Source of the DNA: Chitinophagaceae bacterium UBA4857
Lineage (GTDB): Bacteria; Bacteroidota; Bacteroidia; Chitinophagales; Chitinophagaceae
Assembly: GCA_002399735.1 (NCBI GenBank)
Contig: DHEF01000055.1
Span: forward strand, 1 to 34,490
Length of the DNA: 34,490 nucleotides
Direction of reading: 5' to 3'
A program made the translations under genes and the position numbers. The stretch's first letter is position 1, and each line of letters begins with the position of its first letter. Positions 1-9,348 of this stretch are shown in pieces. The notes below the pieces were generated by a model, which was not told the DNA's origin, ran no database searches, and saw nothing but the letters and a program-made list of their open reading frames with translations.

Positions 1-159
1 CTAGCAACTTGAATTAATTAATTAGATAACTTAATGATTTGGAAATTTGATAATAAGGGTACGGTATTACAAGTTTCCCTTTTTATTGCTTAGAAAAATG
101 GGGGTAAAGCCCCAAAAAAGGCTAAAAAATTTGACTGGTTATTAGTTTTACAAATTACT

Positions 160-167
160 TACTTTTG
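160..167 (+). promoter_or_regulatory. -7 promoter element (TAnnTTTG type)
   Basis: TACTTTTG, followed by CA, matches the Bacteroidota -7 consensus TAnnTTTG and lies about 57 nt before the start codon of the alpha-oxoamine synthase gene. I see no well-spaced -33 TTTG element, so the call rests on the -7 box alone. Confidence 0.5.
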
Positions 168-224
168 CAGCGTTTAAATCCTGAAGGATAACGACAGGAA
201 TCACTAAAAATCTGCATATTTTTT

Positions 225-1484
225 ATGGCTGATATTTTTGAAAGGCTGTTAAAAAACTACGGCCCACTTGGACAACACCGTGAAAGAGCACATGGTTATT
301 TTGCGTTTCCAAAACTGGAAGGCGAAATTGGTAGCCGAATGAAGTTTCGTGGCAACGATGTAATTGTATGGAGCTTGAATAACTATTTAGGCCTGGCCAA
401 TCACCCGGAAGTTAGAAAGGCTGATGCCGATGGTGCTTCGGAGTTTGGTTTAGCATCGCCAATGGGTGCTCGTATGATGAGTGGTAACACCAATCTGCAT
501 GAACAATTGGAAGCTGAATTAGCTGCGTTTGAAGGCAAGGAAGATGCTATTTTATTAAACTTTGGCTACCAGGGTATGGTAAGTTTAATTGATGTGCTTT
601 GTGGCCGTCATGATATTATTGTTTATGATGCCGAAAGCCATGCTTGTATTATTGATGGATTGCGTTTGCACCCGGGCCACCGTTATGTATTTAAGCACAA
701 CGATATTGAAGATTTAGATAAACAATTACAACGTGCAACTGCGTTAATTGATAAACAAAAAGCAGGTGGTATATTATTAATTACCGAAGGTGTGTTTGGC
801 ATGGCCGGCGACCAAGGTAAATTAAAAGAAATTGCCGACCTGAAAAGCAAATATGAGTTTCGTTTATTAGTAGATGATGCACATGGCTTTGGTACATTGG
901 GCGAAACCGGTGCCGGTGCCGGCGAAGCACAAGGTGTGCAAGATGCTATTGACCTTTACTTCTCTACGTTTGCAAAATCAATGGCATCAATAGGTGCATT
1001 TATTGCAGGCGATAAAAAAATTATTGATTACATACGTTACAATGTACGTAGTCAGATTTTTGCCAAAAGTTTACCTATGCCTTTAGTGGTTGGTAACTTA
1101 AAACGTTTAGAGCTTTTAAAAACCCAACCTGCTTTAAAAGCTAAGTTGTGGGAAAACGCTACCAAACTACAAAACGGTTTAAAAGAACGTGGTTTTGATA
1201 TTGGTAAAACCGACTCGGTTGTTACACCAATTTACATGACTGGTGGTGTAGAAGAAGCTACTGCCATGGTAATGGATTTAAGAGAGAATTTTAAAATTTT
1301 CTGCTCCATTGTTGTTTACCCGGTTATACCAAAAGGTCATATTATTTATCGCTTAATACCTACCGCTGTACATAATGACGAGGATATTGAAAAAACATTG
1401 GAAGCTTTTTCAATTACAAAAGAACGTTTAGATGCCGGTGCTTATAAAGTAGAAGCTATACCGGATATGGCGGATGTAAAATAG
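225..1484 (+). CDS. Alpha-oxoamine synthase family enzyme (serine palmitoyltransferase or cysteate acyltransferase type)
   Basis: A 419-residue fold-type I PLP enzyme that should condense an amino acid with an acyl-CoA or acyl-ACP and release CO2, the first step of sphingolipid or sulfonolipid synthesis. Visible family features are His139 in the DAESHAC segment (expected to stack on the cofactor ring), Asp217 and His220 in VDDAHGFGTLG, and the Schiff-base lysine Lys251 in STFAKSMASIGAF. Length is normal for the family and there is no signal peptide, so it should be cytosolic. The start ATG follows a -7 box and a 57-nt leader, and a terminator sits right after the stop, so it appears to be monocistronic. 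From memory, its sequence is closer to the flavobacterial enzyme assigned to capnine synthesis than to the Bacteroides serine palmitoyltransferase. A 2-amino-3-ketobutyrate CoA ligase is the third possibility. The family is certain; the substrate is not. Confidence 0.85.
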   Translation: MADIFERLLKNYGPLGQHRERAHGYFAFPKLEGEIGSRMKFRGNDVIVWSLNNYLGLANHPEVRKADADGASEFGLASPMGARMMSGNTNLHEQLEAELAAFEGKEDAILLNFGYQGMVSLIDVLCGRHDIIVYDAESHACIIDGLRLHPGHRYVFKHNDIEDLDKQLQRATALIDKQKAGGILLITEGVFGMAGDQGKLKEIADLKSKYEFRLLVDDAHGFGTLGETGAGAGEAQGVQDAIDLYFSTFAKSMASIGAFIAGDKKIIDYIRYNVRSQIFAKSLPMPLVVGNLKRLELLKTQPALKAKLWENATKLQNGLKERGFDIGKTDSVVTPIYMTGGVEEATAMVMDLRENFKIFCSIVVYPVIPKGHIIYRLIPTAVHNDEDIEKTLEAFSITKERLDAGAYKVEAIPDMADVK

Positions 1485-1505
1485 AATATTCAACATCAAA
1501 ATAGT

Positions 1506-1537
1506 AAAAGCTATCTCAGTAATGAGGTAGCTTTTTT
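1506..1537 (+). terminator. Rho-independent terminator after the oxoamine synthase gene
   Basis: A 12-bp stem (AAAAGCTATCTC with GAGGTAGCTTTT, one G-U pair) closes a 6-nt loop and runs into a T tract at 1532-1537. It begins 22 nt after the stop codon at 1484. Confidence 0.85.
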
Positions 1538-1587
1538 GTTAAACGACATTTACACAAATTATCTCATTACCTAATTTTCAAATTTAA

Positions 1588-1707
1588 TTGGGCTATCAGC
1601 TGTAGTAATGCTAATCAGCAGCAGTTCCCGCCTTCTGTAGTAGTGCACTTCCCTGCCCTGCTAAGCTTTGCTGCAAGTGCAGCTACTACTGCCAGTCGGG
1701 CAGCCTT
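1588..1707 (+). repeat. Family A dispersed element, copy A1
   Basis: A GC-rich island in an AT-rich gap. It begins TTGGGCTATCAGC, continues with a CAGCAGCAGTTCCCGCC segment, and ends TCGGGCAGCCTTT. The same ends and segment order occur at 17015-17121 and, reversed, at 22285-22410. An internal hairpin pairs GTAGTAGTGCACTT (1637-1650) with AAGTGCAGCTACTAC (1675-1689). I find no ORF in it. It sits between the terminator of the upstream gene and that of the SusCD operon. Confidence 0.7.
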
Positions 1708-1729
1708 TGGTGTTATTTTATTGTTCAAC

Positions 1730-1766
1730 AAAAAAAGTGGCTACTTCAACTATGTGAAGAGCCACT
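1730..1766 (-). terminator. Terminator of the SusC/SusD operon
   Basis: AGTGGCT (1736-1742) pairs with AGCCACT (1760-1766), and CTTCA pairs with TGAAG inside it. On the minus strand the hairpin is followed by six T (complement of 1731-1736). It lies about 40 nt downstream of the susD-like stop at 1807. Confidence 0.75.
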
Positions 1767-1806
1767 ACTCTTGAGATTCTGAGAAAACGCTAGTTTATGG
1801 TATGAG

Positions 1807-3381
1807 TTAATAATTAACTTTTGTTCCTTTCCAACCCCAGTCGGCACCAGCAGTACCGGTTTCGCCCCAAATACCTTTTACACCAATATTAGCCTCGCCT
1901 CCAAATGTGTACAATTGGTTAGGTGTTAATTTTAGCTGGTTTTCTACAATAGGAAACTGAGTGGGTGTACCGGGTTGCAATAAATTATGTCTGCGCATAA
2001 ATGCAAATGGCCCTAAATTACCACCTTCAACATCTATTTCAACTGCCCATTCGTAATGCAAAACATAACGTAATGCTGCTTCAGTTGCCGGAACATCACG
2101 AAGTCCGCCAATAGCTTTTCTTCTGGCAGTACTTGCATTTAACTCAGCAGCAGCACCTGCAAAATCATCTAACCAGAACTTTGCTTCTGCTCTTAACAAT
2201 CTCAGCTCCTCTGCCACAAAAACAACCTGTCTGTTATCATAAGTAACAGGATTTGCACCAAACCCACGCCTTACACGACCATAATTACTGAACAAGTGTC
2301 TTCCTCGTTCTTCCAATAAAAAACCAAAAGCGGGGAAGTACCTATAATATTGATGAAAACGAGCATCATCTGTCTGGATAGCGTCTAAAACCGTAGTACT
2401 GTTAGTTGGATACGAGTCTGGATAAGTACCAGTATTATCTGCAAAATGCGCTAGTTTAATGTCAATAGGCAAATATGCTGCTGTGTTGGAGTTAATTAAT
2501 GTATACAATTGCCTAGCAGAATAATTATAAAAATGGCCTGATCCTCCGTATCCTGCTGTTGTTAAATCAGTCGTAAGCCCATTTTGAGCATATGTTAATA
2601 CTTTATTCCAAAAAGCAGCACCTAATGCTTTTGCTTCAGTTTTATCTCTGGGAATACTGGCTAAAAACCTAGCCGCTAACGAATTTGCAAATTGTATTAA
2701 TGTTGTTTTGTTTCCAATAACATTAACATAAAAATCACTTAAAGTAATGCTACTTGCTTTATTTGCATATACAATTGCAGAATCAAAATGAGCAACACCA
2801 TTTTCAATCAGTTCTTTGTATGAATTAGGGTATTCCTGCAATCCACTACCTCCTAAGTTTTTATCTACAATTACGCCTCTATCATAAGTAGCTCCTAAAT
2901 AACCTTGCGAAACTCCTTTTATAAAATGTGCTATAGCATATACTTCATTCGTACGATCATTACCATTAGCATCAATACCAGGATTTCCAGCATATAACCC
3001 CTCTAAAGCTAAAGTTGCATTTAAATTTGCCTGATAGAAATAGTAATACGGTACATATAAAACATCTCTTCCGCCATAAGATTCGCTTGGATTTAAAGGA
3101 ATTCTGGGTTCTTTAGCAAAGTCCCACCACTCAAGGTTTCTGTTCGTAGTTGTAGTTTGGTCAGCCAGGATACTAAAGCCTGCTGTTGAACTTGGGCCAT
3201 CAAAAGAATAAAATATAGAACTAGCGAACGAGGCCGTAGTAAGTTTAAAGTAATAGTCAGGCGTAAGTGCCTTTGCCTCTTCAATAGTAAACGAAACGGG
3301 ATCATCAAACTGCATTTTCTCACAGCCTGCTGTCCCAAATAATGAAGCCGTAATTAAAAGTTTATAATATATTTTTTTCAT
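1807..3381 (-). CDS. SusD/RagB-family outer-membrane lipoprotein
   Basis: A 524-residue surface lipoprotein expected to act as the substrate-binding lid on the SusC-type transporter encoded just upstream. The N-terminus is a type II signal peptide with the lipid-modified cysteine at position 20 (FGTAGC), followed by the acidic EKMQFDD stretch seen in surface-exposed Bacteroidota lipoproteins. The C-terminal third carries SusD-like features: a VFVAEELRLLRAEAKFWL helix repeat, an ALRYVLHYEWAVEI segment, and an aromatic, glycine-rich end. It starts 35 nt after the susC-like stop, so the two are co-transcribed. No glycoside hydrolase, sulfatase or further lipoprotein follows; a terminator and a family A repeat do. 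The substrate cannot be read from sequence. The neighbouring DPP IV makes peptides a reasonable guess. Confidence 0.88.
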   Translation of the reverse strand: MKKIYYKLLITASLFGTAGCEKMQFDDPVSFTIEEAKALTPDYYFKLTTASFASSIFYSFDGPSSTAGFSILADQTTTTNRNLEWWDFAKEPRIPLNPSESYGGRDVLYVPYYYFYQANLNATLALEGLYAGNPGIDANGNDRTNEVYAIAHFIKGVSQGYLGATYDRGVIVDKNLGGSGLQEYPNSYKELIENGVAHFDSAIVYANKASSITLSDFYVNVIGNKTTLIQFANSLAARFLASIPRDKTEAKALGAAFWNKVLTYAQNGLTTDLTTAGYGGSGHFYNYSARQLYTLINSNTAAYLPIDIKLAHFADNTGTYPDSYPTNSTTVLDAIQTDDARFHQYYRYFPAFGFLLEERGRHLFSNYGRVRRGFGANPVTYDNRQVVFVAEELRLLRAEAKFWLDDFAGAAAELNASTARRKAIGGLRDVPATEAALRYVLHYEWAVEIDVEGGNLGPFAFMRRHNLLQPGTPTQFPIVENQLKLTPNQLYTFGGEANIGVKGIWGETGTAGADWGWKGTKVNY

Positions 3382-3416
3382 TTTATTATTTTTATATAAG
3401 GATTGTGCATTTTTCC

Positions 3417-6400
3417 TTAAAAAGTTAGGGTTAATTTAGCCGTGTAGTTACGAAAAACGGGGTAAGGAAAGTATTCATAATAACCTTCAGGGTTACTACC
3501 ACTAAATTTAGACCAGGTATATAAGTTACGACCCACAACGGCTAATCTAGCATTACTCAAAGCCTTAAAACCTTTAATTGCCGGTAAGGTATAACTTAGG
3601 GCAATTTCCCTTAAAGACAAATAGGAACTATTTTCTAACCAGGCACTGGTATATGCATTACCATTATATAAAGCAGAGGCATAAGCTAAAGGTAATCCGG
3701 CTGAAGCATAGTCTTGCCACAGTTGTGACCGTGAGTCAAATGTTAAATACTGTGTTGTTTGGCTGTATTTATTACCACCTTGTTGCCAATCTAATGTACC
3801 GTAAATTTGGAAAGATTTAAATAACGTTAAGGTTGTATTGAAACCAACGACAAAGTCAGGCTGTGCATCTCCAATAACAACACTTTTTGAAGCACCATTT
3901 TCCTGTAATACTAACGGCGTTTCAGTTGCAGTTCCTAATCGGCTTTTTAACACTACATGACCCTGATTATTTACTACAAAATCATCAATAGTATATCCAG
4001 CCACTACTCCGCCAGCAGCATTGGTTACAATTTTATTTTCGTTTAACTCAAGTTGAGATAGACTGGTTAAAATCTGATGTCCAAAAAATGCAAAAGGACT
4101 TAATCCAACTTCTTTTCTAAATATACCATCTGTAAAAGGTGGTAACCCAACACCCAGGTCTTTAATTTCACTTCTTGTACGTGCAAAAGTCAAACCTAAA
4201 TCTAAAGAAACATTTCTTTTCTCAACTATACCGTTTGCTCTGGTTTCTAATTCAAAAGAATAAGAACTTATGTTGCCAAAGTTTTTAACCGCTGACACCG
4301 TACTTTGCCAGGGAATGAAAACTGGGTTTCTAACAAAATCTCCTTTACTATTTGCTTTGGCATAATTAAAGGTTATATCCCATTTTTTAAATAAGGTAGC
4401 ATCAAAACCTAATTCTAATTCAGCAGTATAGGAACGTTTTAAATTTGTGTTTTGAAGTTGTGTTACTGTAATACCATTTGTGCCAATTGTAGCTAACCCT
4501 TCTTTCGCATTAAAACCAGGAACCCTTCCTGCCTGTCCCCAAGATGCTCTAACTTTTAGTTCGTTAATATTAGGGCTTAATTCAAAATCCTTTGTTACGC
4601 GATAAGCGGCTGATATACGTGGAAAGAATGCAGTTTGTTCATCTGCGCCATATCGAGAGCTTTGGTCTATTCTACCCAGAACATCTAAAAATAATTTATC
4701 CTTATAACTGGTTTTGGCATTTAAAAAATAACCATAGTTAACTGTTTTACTCGTTTTTTCGTCTGATCCACTAATACTACGATCAGCTCCTTGTGTATTG
4801 CCAAAAACATATAATGGTACTGAAAAATTAAACCCACTAGCAGAAAATCCTTGGCTAAAGTAATACTCATATACTGATTTAGCACTAACAGAAAAATCAA
4901 AATCACCAAATTTCTCAGAATAATTTATTTGTGCCTGTCCGTTTACAAACTGATTTTTACTACTGGAAATAGAGAGGTTACCATTATTTAATGTTGGGCT
5001 TTGTGTAGCAGTTAAATATCCTTTGGGATATAAAGTTGATACATTCCCAAATGTTTGATTAATTGAACCGAGTGCCTCAATTGATAAATTTTTTAAGATA
5101 TAATGTTTTATTTTACCACCGGCTAAAATTTCATTACTGTAATTATTATACCTGATTTGTGAATATTGATACAAGGGATTAAAACTTAAATTAGAACCTT
5201 GTATGGCATTACCTCTAGGTACCGCTACATAATCTCCATTAGCATCTTTCTCCTTTAAATTAATAAAAGGCTCTTGTTGTAAAATATTGGCAAAAAATGT
5301 TTGTTGCCCACCACCACTAGCAATATCAGAAGGACGGGTGTTGTAGAAATAGTGAATATTTGTTTCTATTTCCCATTTCTTTGTAGGTCTAAGTTGTAAG
5401 TTTAACTTAGCTGTTCGTCTTACATTAGATTTAATGGGTTCTAAAACACCAGCATTGACCTGATTTTGGAAAGATAAATACACGTTATACTTTTCTCCGG
5501 CATTTTGTAAAGACACAAAATTGGTATAAAAGGTTCTGTCTCCCATTAACGCATCTACATTATCATTGTAAGTTTTATAAGGACTTAAAATAACCGAGAA
5601 ACCATTGTCTTGTAAATTCGCAATTCTTGTAGTTCCAGCAGAATATTGAAAACCAAACTCGTCATTAGGGTCTGTTTTCCAGCGATGGAAGGTTGCTAAT
5701 TTTGGGGTGCGTTGTACATTATTTATACCATACTCATTATCTACGGTAATAGTAAGTTTATCTTTAGAACCTTTACCTTTTTTAGAAATAACCTGTATAA
5801 CCCCACCTTCTGCACGTGTACCATACAATGCAGCAGCAGAAGCGCCTTTAATTACTTCAATTGACTCTACATCCTGAGGGTTTAAATCACCTAACCCCAA
5901 ACTGGTAACATAACCATCAATTACTATTAATGGACTAATATTTCCGCCTAAAGATTTTGCACCTCTAAGTGTAACTGCCGCAGCTCCATCCCCTTCCGTT
6001 TGAATAATGGTTATACCAGCCACTTTTCCACGCAAAGTTTGTGATAAATCAAGTGCCGGAACCGTGTTAATCAGTGCTTCATTTACTTTAGTAACTGAGA
6101 AGGCCAGGTTTTTTTTACTGGTAGCCTGTGCCACACCGGTTACGACAACATCGTCTAATTGTTTGCTGTCTGATACTAATACAATAGATAAAGAACCTTG
6201 ATTACCTACAGTAATTTCTTGGGTAATAAAACCTACTTCAGAAATTACTAATTTATCCCCTGTATTCACAGAAATGGAAAATGCACCATCCTTATCGGAT
6301 GTGGTTCCGTTTTTAGTTCCTTTGATAAGAATAGATGCATCTGCCACCGGTCTTGACTCAGCATCAAGGATTTTTCCGGTTAGCGTTTTTTGCTGTGCTC

Positions 6401-6455
6401 TCGCCGCAATAAAGAAAAAGCACAACATAAAAACAGTCGAACAAAGTTTTCTCAT
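3417..6455 (-). CDS. SusC/RagA-family TonB-dependent outer-membrane transporter
   Basis: A beta-barrel importer of about 1012 residues driven by TonB. In order: signal peptide (residues 1-20, ending ARA before QQ), a carboxypeptidase-regulatory-like domain (about 23-95: LTGKILDAESRPVADA, then GTTSDKDGAFSI), the TonB-box-like DDVVVTG (101-107), a plug with LRGKVAGI and the SusC-typical PLIVIDGY and ESIEVIKGASAAALYG, then the barrel with a terminal aromatic motif (TAKLTLTF). The frame is open up to an ATG at 6497, which would add 14 hydrophilic residues ahead of the signal peptide. I prefer the ATG at 6455 because MRKLCSTVFMLCFFF is a normal signal-peptide start. It is first in the operon with the susD-like gene and divergent from the DPP IV gene. 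No anti-sigma-interacting N-terminal (STN) extension is present. Confidence 0.92.
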   Translation of the reverse strand: MRKLCSTVFMLCFFFIAARAQQKTLTGKILDAESRPVADASILIKGTKNGTTSDKDGAFSISVNTGDKLVISEVGFITQEITVGNQGSLSIVLVSDSKQLDDVVVTGVAQATSKKNLAFSVTKVNEALINTVPALDLSQTLRGKVAGITIIQTEGDGAAAVTLRGAKSLGGNISPLIVIDGYVTSLGLGDLNPQDVESIEVIKGASAAALYGTRAEGGVIQVISKKGKGSKDKLTITVDNEYGINNVQRTPKLATFHRWKTDPNDEFGFQYSAGTTRIANLQDNGFSVILSPYKTYNDNVDALMGDRTFYTNFVSLQNAGEKYNVYLSFQNQVNAGVLEPIKSNVRRTAKLNLQLRPTKKWEIETNIHYFYNTRPSDIASGGGQQTFFANILQQEPFINLKEKDANGDYVAVPRGNAIQGSNLSFNPLYQYSQIRYNNYSNEILAGGKIKHYILKNLSIEALGSINQTFGNVSTLYPKGYLTATQSPTLNNGNLSISSSKNQFVNGQAQINYSEKFGDFDFSVSAKSVYEYYFSQGFSASGFNFSVPLYVFGNTQGADRSISGSDEKTSKTVNYGYFLNAKTSYKDKLFLDVLGRIDQSSRYGADEQTAFFPRISAAYRVTKDFELSPNINELKVRASWGQAGRVPGFNAKEGLATIGTNGITVTQLQNTNLKRSYTAELELGFDATLFKKWDITFNYAKANSKGDFVRNPVFIPWQSTVSAVKNFGNISSYSFELETRANGIVEKRNVSLDLGLTFARTRSEIKDLGVGLPPFTDGIFRKEVGLSPFAFFGHQILTSLSQLELNENKIVTNAAGGVVAGYTIDDFVVNNQGHVVLKSRLGTATETPLVLQENGASKSVVIGDAQPDFVVGFNTTLTLFKSFQIYGTLDWQQGGNKYSQTTQYLTFDSRSQLWQDYASAGLPLAYASALYNGNAYTSAWLENSSYLSLREIALSYTLPAIKGFKALSNARLAVVGRNLYTWSKFSGSNPEGYYEYFPYPVFRNYTAKLTLTF

Positions 6456-6497
6456 GTGTTTTGTTTGTTTTGGTTTAGTAAATACTTTATCATTCAC

Positions 6498-7186
6498 GTA
6501 CTATACTTCATATAATACATGTTAATTTTTCTTGTTTACGCTATAAAAAATCATAGCAATACATACCCACTATGCATAAAATTAAATTTTATGCATACCA
6601 CACTTTAATGGCAAAACTTCCAGGGAACAACAGTTAGTTATAAGTTAATGTGCCTATGTAAGCCGGTAAAAGCAACATAGCATTCAAGGAATAATTAAGG
6701 CAGAAATAAAAGTTAGTTTTGGTTTTATAATTTTTTATCCTGCGCTAATAACAATCAGATACATCTTAACACTAGTCAGACATAAATACAAATAGTATTT
6801 ATTACTAACATTCTAAAAATTTGTATGGAGAAGCAATCGTGTAGAATACAGACTGGTACTATGTTCTATAAGTAATGTAAATATTATTATTAGTATATAT
6901 AGCAGTCTGTTTTAGCAAGCAAATCAAAAATATTTCATTTTTTACTTGCTCAAAACAAATATATATAATGTGTTAATGAAAACCAAAATTAATAGTCTAT
7001 AAATTTAATAGACTAATCAATACGATGCATATATTCTTTTGTTAATCAATTAATAACAGCTACTAAAAAAATAAAAAAAAATTAATATGCAGGTGGCAAT
7101 TTGTTTAAAAAGTAGTCAACATTCTATTTTTCAATAAGTATTTTACCATATTTCATCCTATTTTTAGCACTTAAAAAATAACCTAG
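6498..7186. other. AT-rich divergent regulatory region between susC-like and DPP IV genes
   Basis: About 690 bp without a credible gene. It contains the 27-bp palindrome at 6571-6597, a smaller hairpin (ATAAATAC / GTATTTAT, 6782-6802) and long A/T runs near 7060-7085. Promoters for both divergent genes must lie here, but I cannot identify a convincing TAnnTTTG box for either. The length is unusual compared with the other intergenic gaps in the window that lack a repeat element. Confidence 0.5.
6571..6597. promoter_or_regulatory. Perfect 27-bp palindrome, candidate operator
   Basis: TATGCATAAAATT (6571-6583) and AATTTTATGCATA (6585-6597) are exact reverse complements around a single central A. 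The centre is 129 bp upstream of the susC-like start at 6455 and about 600 bp from the DPP IV start. No T tract follows and no gene ends here, so it is more likely a binding site for a dimeric regulator than a terminator. The regulator is unknown. Confidence 0.5.
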
Positions 7187-9328
7187 ATGCGTAAGCTTTT
7201 TTTAGTATTAACAATTGCTCCATTATTTACATTTGCTCAACAAAAGCAAATCACTTTAGATGACTTGTACAAACGGGGTACATTTCGGGCCGATCCGGTA
7301 AGTGCCAGATTTGAAAGTCAGGCTTCGGCTGCTACAATTGATACAAAAGGTTTAAAAGATCAAGCCGGAACTGATTTGAGTCGACCGGACAGAGTAATTA
7401 GCTCAGATAAAAATTCTGGTTTTGCATTATTAAGTTATAATACAGAAAGTATTTATCGCCGTTCTTCCAAAGCATTTCTTTATTTATATAATGTAAATAA
7501 TAAAGCGGTTACAAAGCTGGCAACGGAAAAAGCTTTACACCCAAGCTTTTCTCCCGACGGCAATAAAGTAGCATTTATTGAAAGTAATAATCTATATATC
7601 TATGATGTTGCAACCAGTAAAAAAACTGCGGTAACTACAGATGGTAAGTGGAATTTTGTCATAAATGGTAATTGTGATTGGGTATATGAGGAAGAATTTG
7701 GTTTTTCTCAGGCTTATCAATGGAGTGAGAACGGAACTTATTTAGCTTATTACCGTTTTGATGAATCGGCTGTTAAGGAGTATAACATGACCGTTTATGA
7801 CGATGGCCATAACGCTGACTATCGTTTTAAGTATCCGAAAGCCGGTGACGCCAATTCTACAGTTGACATATTTGTTTACGATGTAAAAGCTGCTACTAAG
7901 ATTAAGGCGCAGTATGAGCAAGGTGATATTTATATTCCCCGTATCAAATGGACAAAAAATGACTCGAAACTGGTTGTGTTTTGGTTAAACCGTCATCAGA
8001 ATAATTTAAAGTTATTATTAACTGATGCAGTGACAGGAGCAAGTCAACCAATTTATGAAGAAACAAACCAGTACTATGTAGATATAAATGATGACTGGCA
8101 GTTTTTAGAAGATGGTAAACATTTTATTTATACCAGCGAAAAAGAGGGTTACACTCAAATTTACCTGAATAGTTTTGACGGAAAAGTAAAGACAAAAATC
8201 ACAAAGGATAATTATGATGTTGCATCTATAAATGGAGTGGATGAAAAAAATAAACGCATATATTATACTGCTGCCTACCCTCGTCCAATGGACAGAAACT
8301 TTTTCGTGGCAGATTTTGCCGGCAAAAAAGTAACCCCGCTTACAACAGGTGAGTTTACACACCGGATAACTTTAAATAAGGACTTTACACAGTTTTACGA
8401 TTTTAAATCAGATATTAATACACCACAGGTAGTAACCTTAAACAATATTGTAACTAAAAAGAACAATATTACTGTTACTGTAGAAAAGGTAGTGAGCAGT
8501 AGCGAAAAACTGAATACTATTATTGACCAATACGCAATTAGTAAAGCTGAGTTTTTAAGAATCCCTAACTCAAAAGGTGATACATTAAATAGCTGGATTT
8601 TAAGACCGACAAAATTTGATGCCAGCAAACAGTATCCTGTTTTGTTTTGTAATTATGGAGGCCCCGGCTCTCAGAATGTAGCCAATCGTTTTGGTACTGT
8701 TTCATTCTGGCACCAGATGTTAGCGGAAAGAGGTTTTATTATTGTTTGTGTGGATAATACAGGAACAGGCTACCGAGGTGAAGAATTCAAGAAAAAAACT
8801 TACTTACAATTGGGCAAATACGAAATTGAAGACCAGATAGATGCAGCTAAATGGTTAGGCAAATTACCTTATGTTGATAAAACTAAAATCGGGCATTGGG
8901 GTTGGAGTTATGGCGGCTTTATGAGTTCCTTAGCCATTACAAAAGGCGCCGATGTATTTTCGGCAGCTATAGCCGTGGCACCAGTTACCAACTGGCGTTA
9001 CTACGATAATATTTACACAGAACGTTACATGCGTACACCTCAGGAAAATGCTGATGGGTACGACAAAAACTCTCCTATCAACTTTACCAATTTGATAAAA
9101 GGGAAATACCTTATTATTCATGGCACCGGTGATGATAATGTACATTTTCAAAATGCCACACAAATGGTTACTGCTCTGGTAAAGAATAATGTTGATTTTG
9201 AAAGTGCTTATTACCCTAACAAGAATCACGGTATAGGAGGTTCGGCTGATAATACCAGTTACCACCTTTGGAGTAAAATGACTAATTGGTTATATAAAAA
9301 TCTTGGCAATAAAAATACTACTGAATAA
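7187..9328 (+). CDS. Secreted dipeptidyl peptidase IV (S9B prolyl oligopeptidase family)
   Basis: A 713-residue exported serine peptidase that should release X-Pro and X-Ala dipeptides from peptide N-termini in the periplasm or at the cell surface. A signal peptide (MRKLFLVLTIAPLFTFA before QQ) is followed by an eight-bladed beta-propeller domain and a C-terminal alpha/beta hydrolase domain. The DPP IV signature DWVYEEE (164-170) provides the Glu pair that anchors the substrate amino group. The catalytic triad is Ser574 in GWSYGG, Asp649 in HGTGDDNVHF and His681 in NKNHGIGG. All three are present, so the enzyme looks active. It is divergent from the SusC/SusD pair and separately terminated. 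The combination suggests peptide scavenging. Confidence 0.94.
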   Translation: MRKLFLVLTIAPLFTFAQQKQITLDDLYKRGTFRADPVSARFESQASAATIDTKGLKDQAGTDLSRPDRVISSDKNSGFALLSYNTESIYRRSSKAFLYLYNVNNKAVTKLATEKALHPSFSPDGNKVAFIESNNLYIYDVATSKKTAVTTDGKWNFVINGNCDWVYEEEFGFSQAYQWSENGTYLAYYRFDESAVKEYNMTVYDDGHNADYRFKYPKAGDANSTVDIFVYDVKAATKIKAQYEQGDIYIPRIKWTKNDSKLVVFWLNRHQNNLKLLLTDAVTGASQPIYEETNQYYVDINDDWQFLEDGKHFIYTSEKEGYTQIYLNSFDGKVKTKITKDNYDVASINGVDEKNKRIYYTAAYPRPMDRNFFVADFAGKKVTPLTTGEFTHRITLNKDFTQFYDFKSDINTPQVVTLNNIVTKKNNITVTVEKVVSSSEKLNTIIDQYAISKAEFLRIPNSKGDTLNSWILRPTKFDASKQYPVLFCNYGGPGSQNVANRFGTVSFWHQMLAERGFIIVCVDNTGTGYRGEEFKKKTYLQLGKYEIEDQIDAAKWLGKLPYVDKTKIGHWGWSYGGFMSSLAITKGADVFSAAIAVAPVTNWRYYDNIYTERYMRTPQENADGYDKNSPINFTNLIKGKYLIIHGTGDDNVHFQNATQMVTALVKNNVDFESAYYPNKNHGIGGSADNTSYHLWSKMTNWLYKNLGNKNTTE

Positions 9329-9348
9329 TTTACCTGGTTAACGAATAA

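Noticed and set aside
100..125. GGGG/CCCC hairpin near the left edge, considered as a terminator
   Set aside because: The stem is only about 5 bp. Its T tract is on the minus strand, where no gene within the window ends.
3578..3820. Plus-strand frames within the susC-like gene (also 6007-6201 and 6274-6525)
   Set aside because: All are antisense to an intact SusC coding sequence and show no independent coding features.
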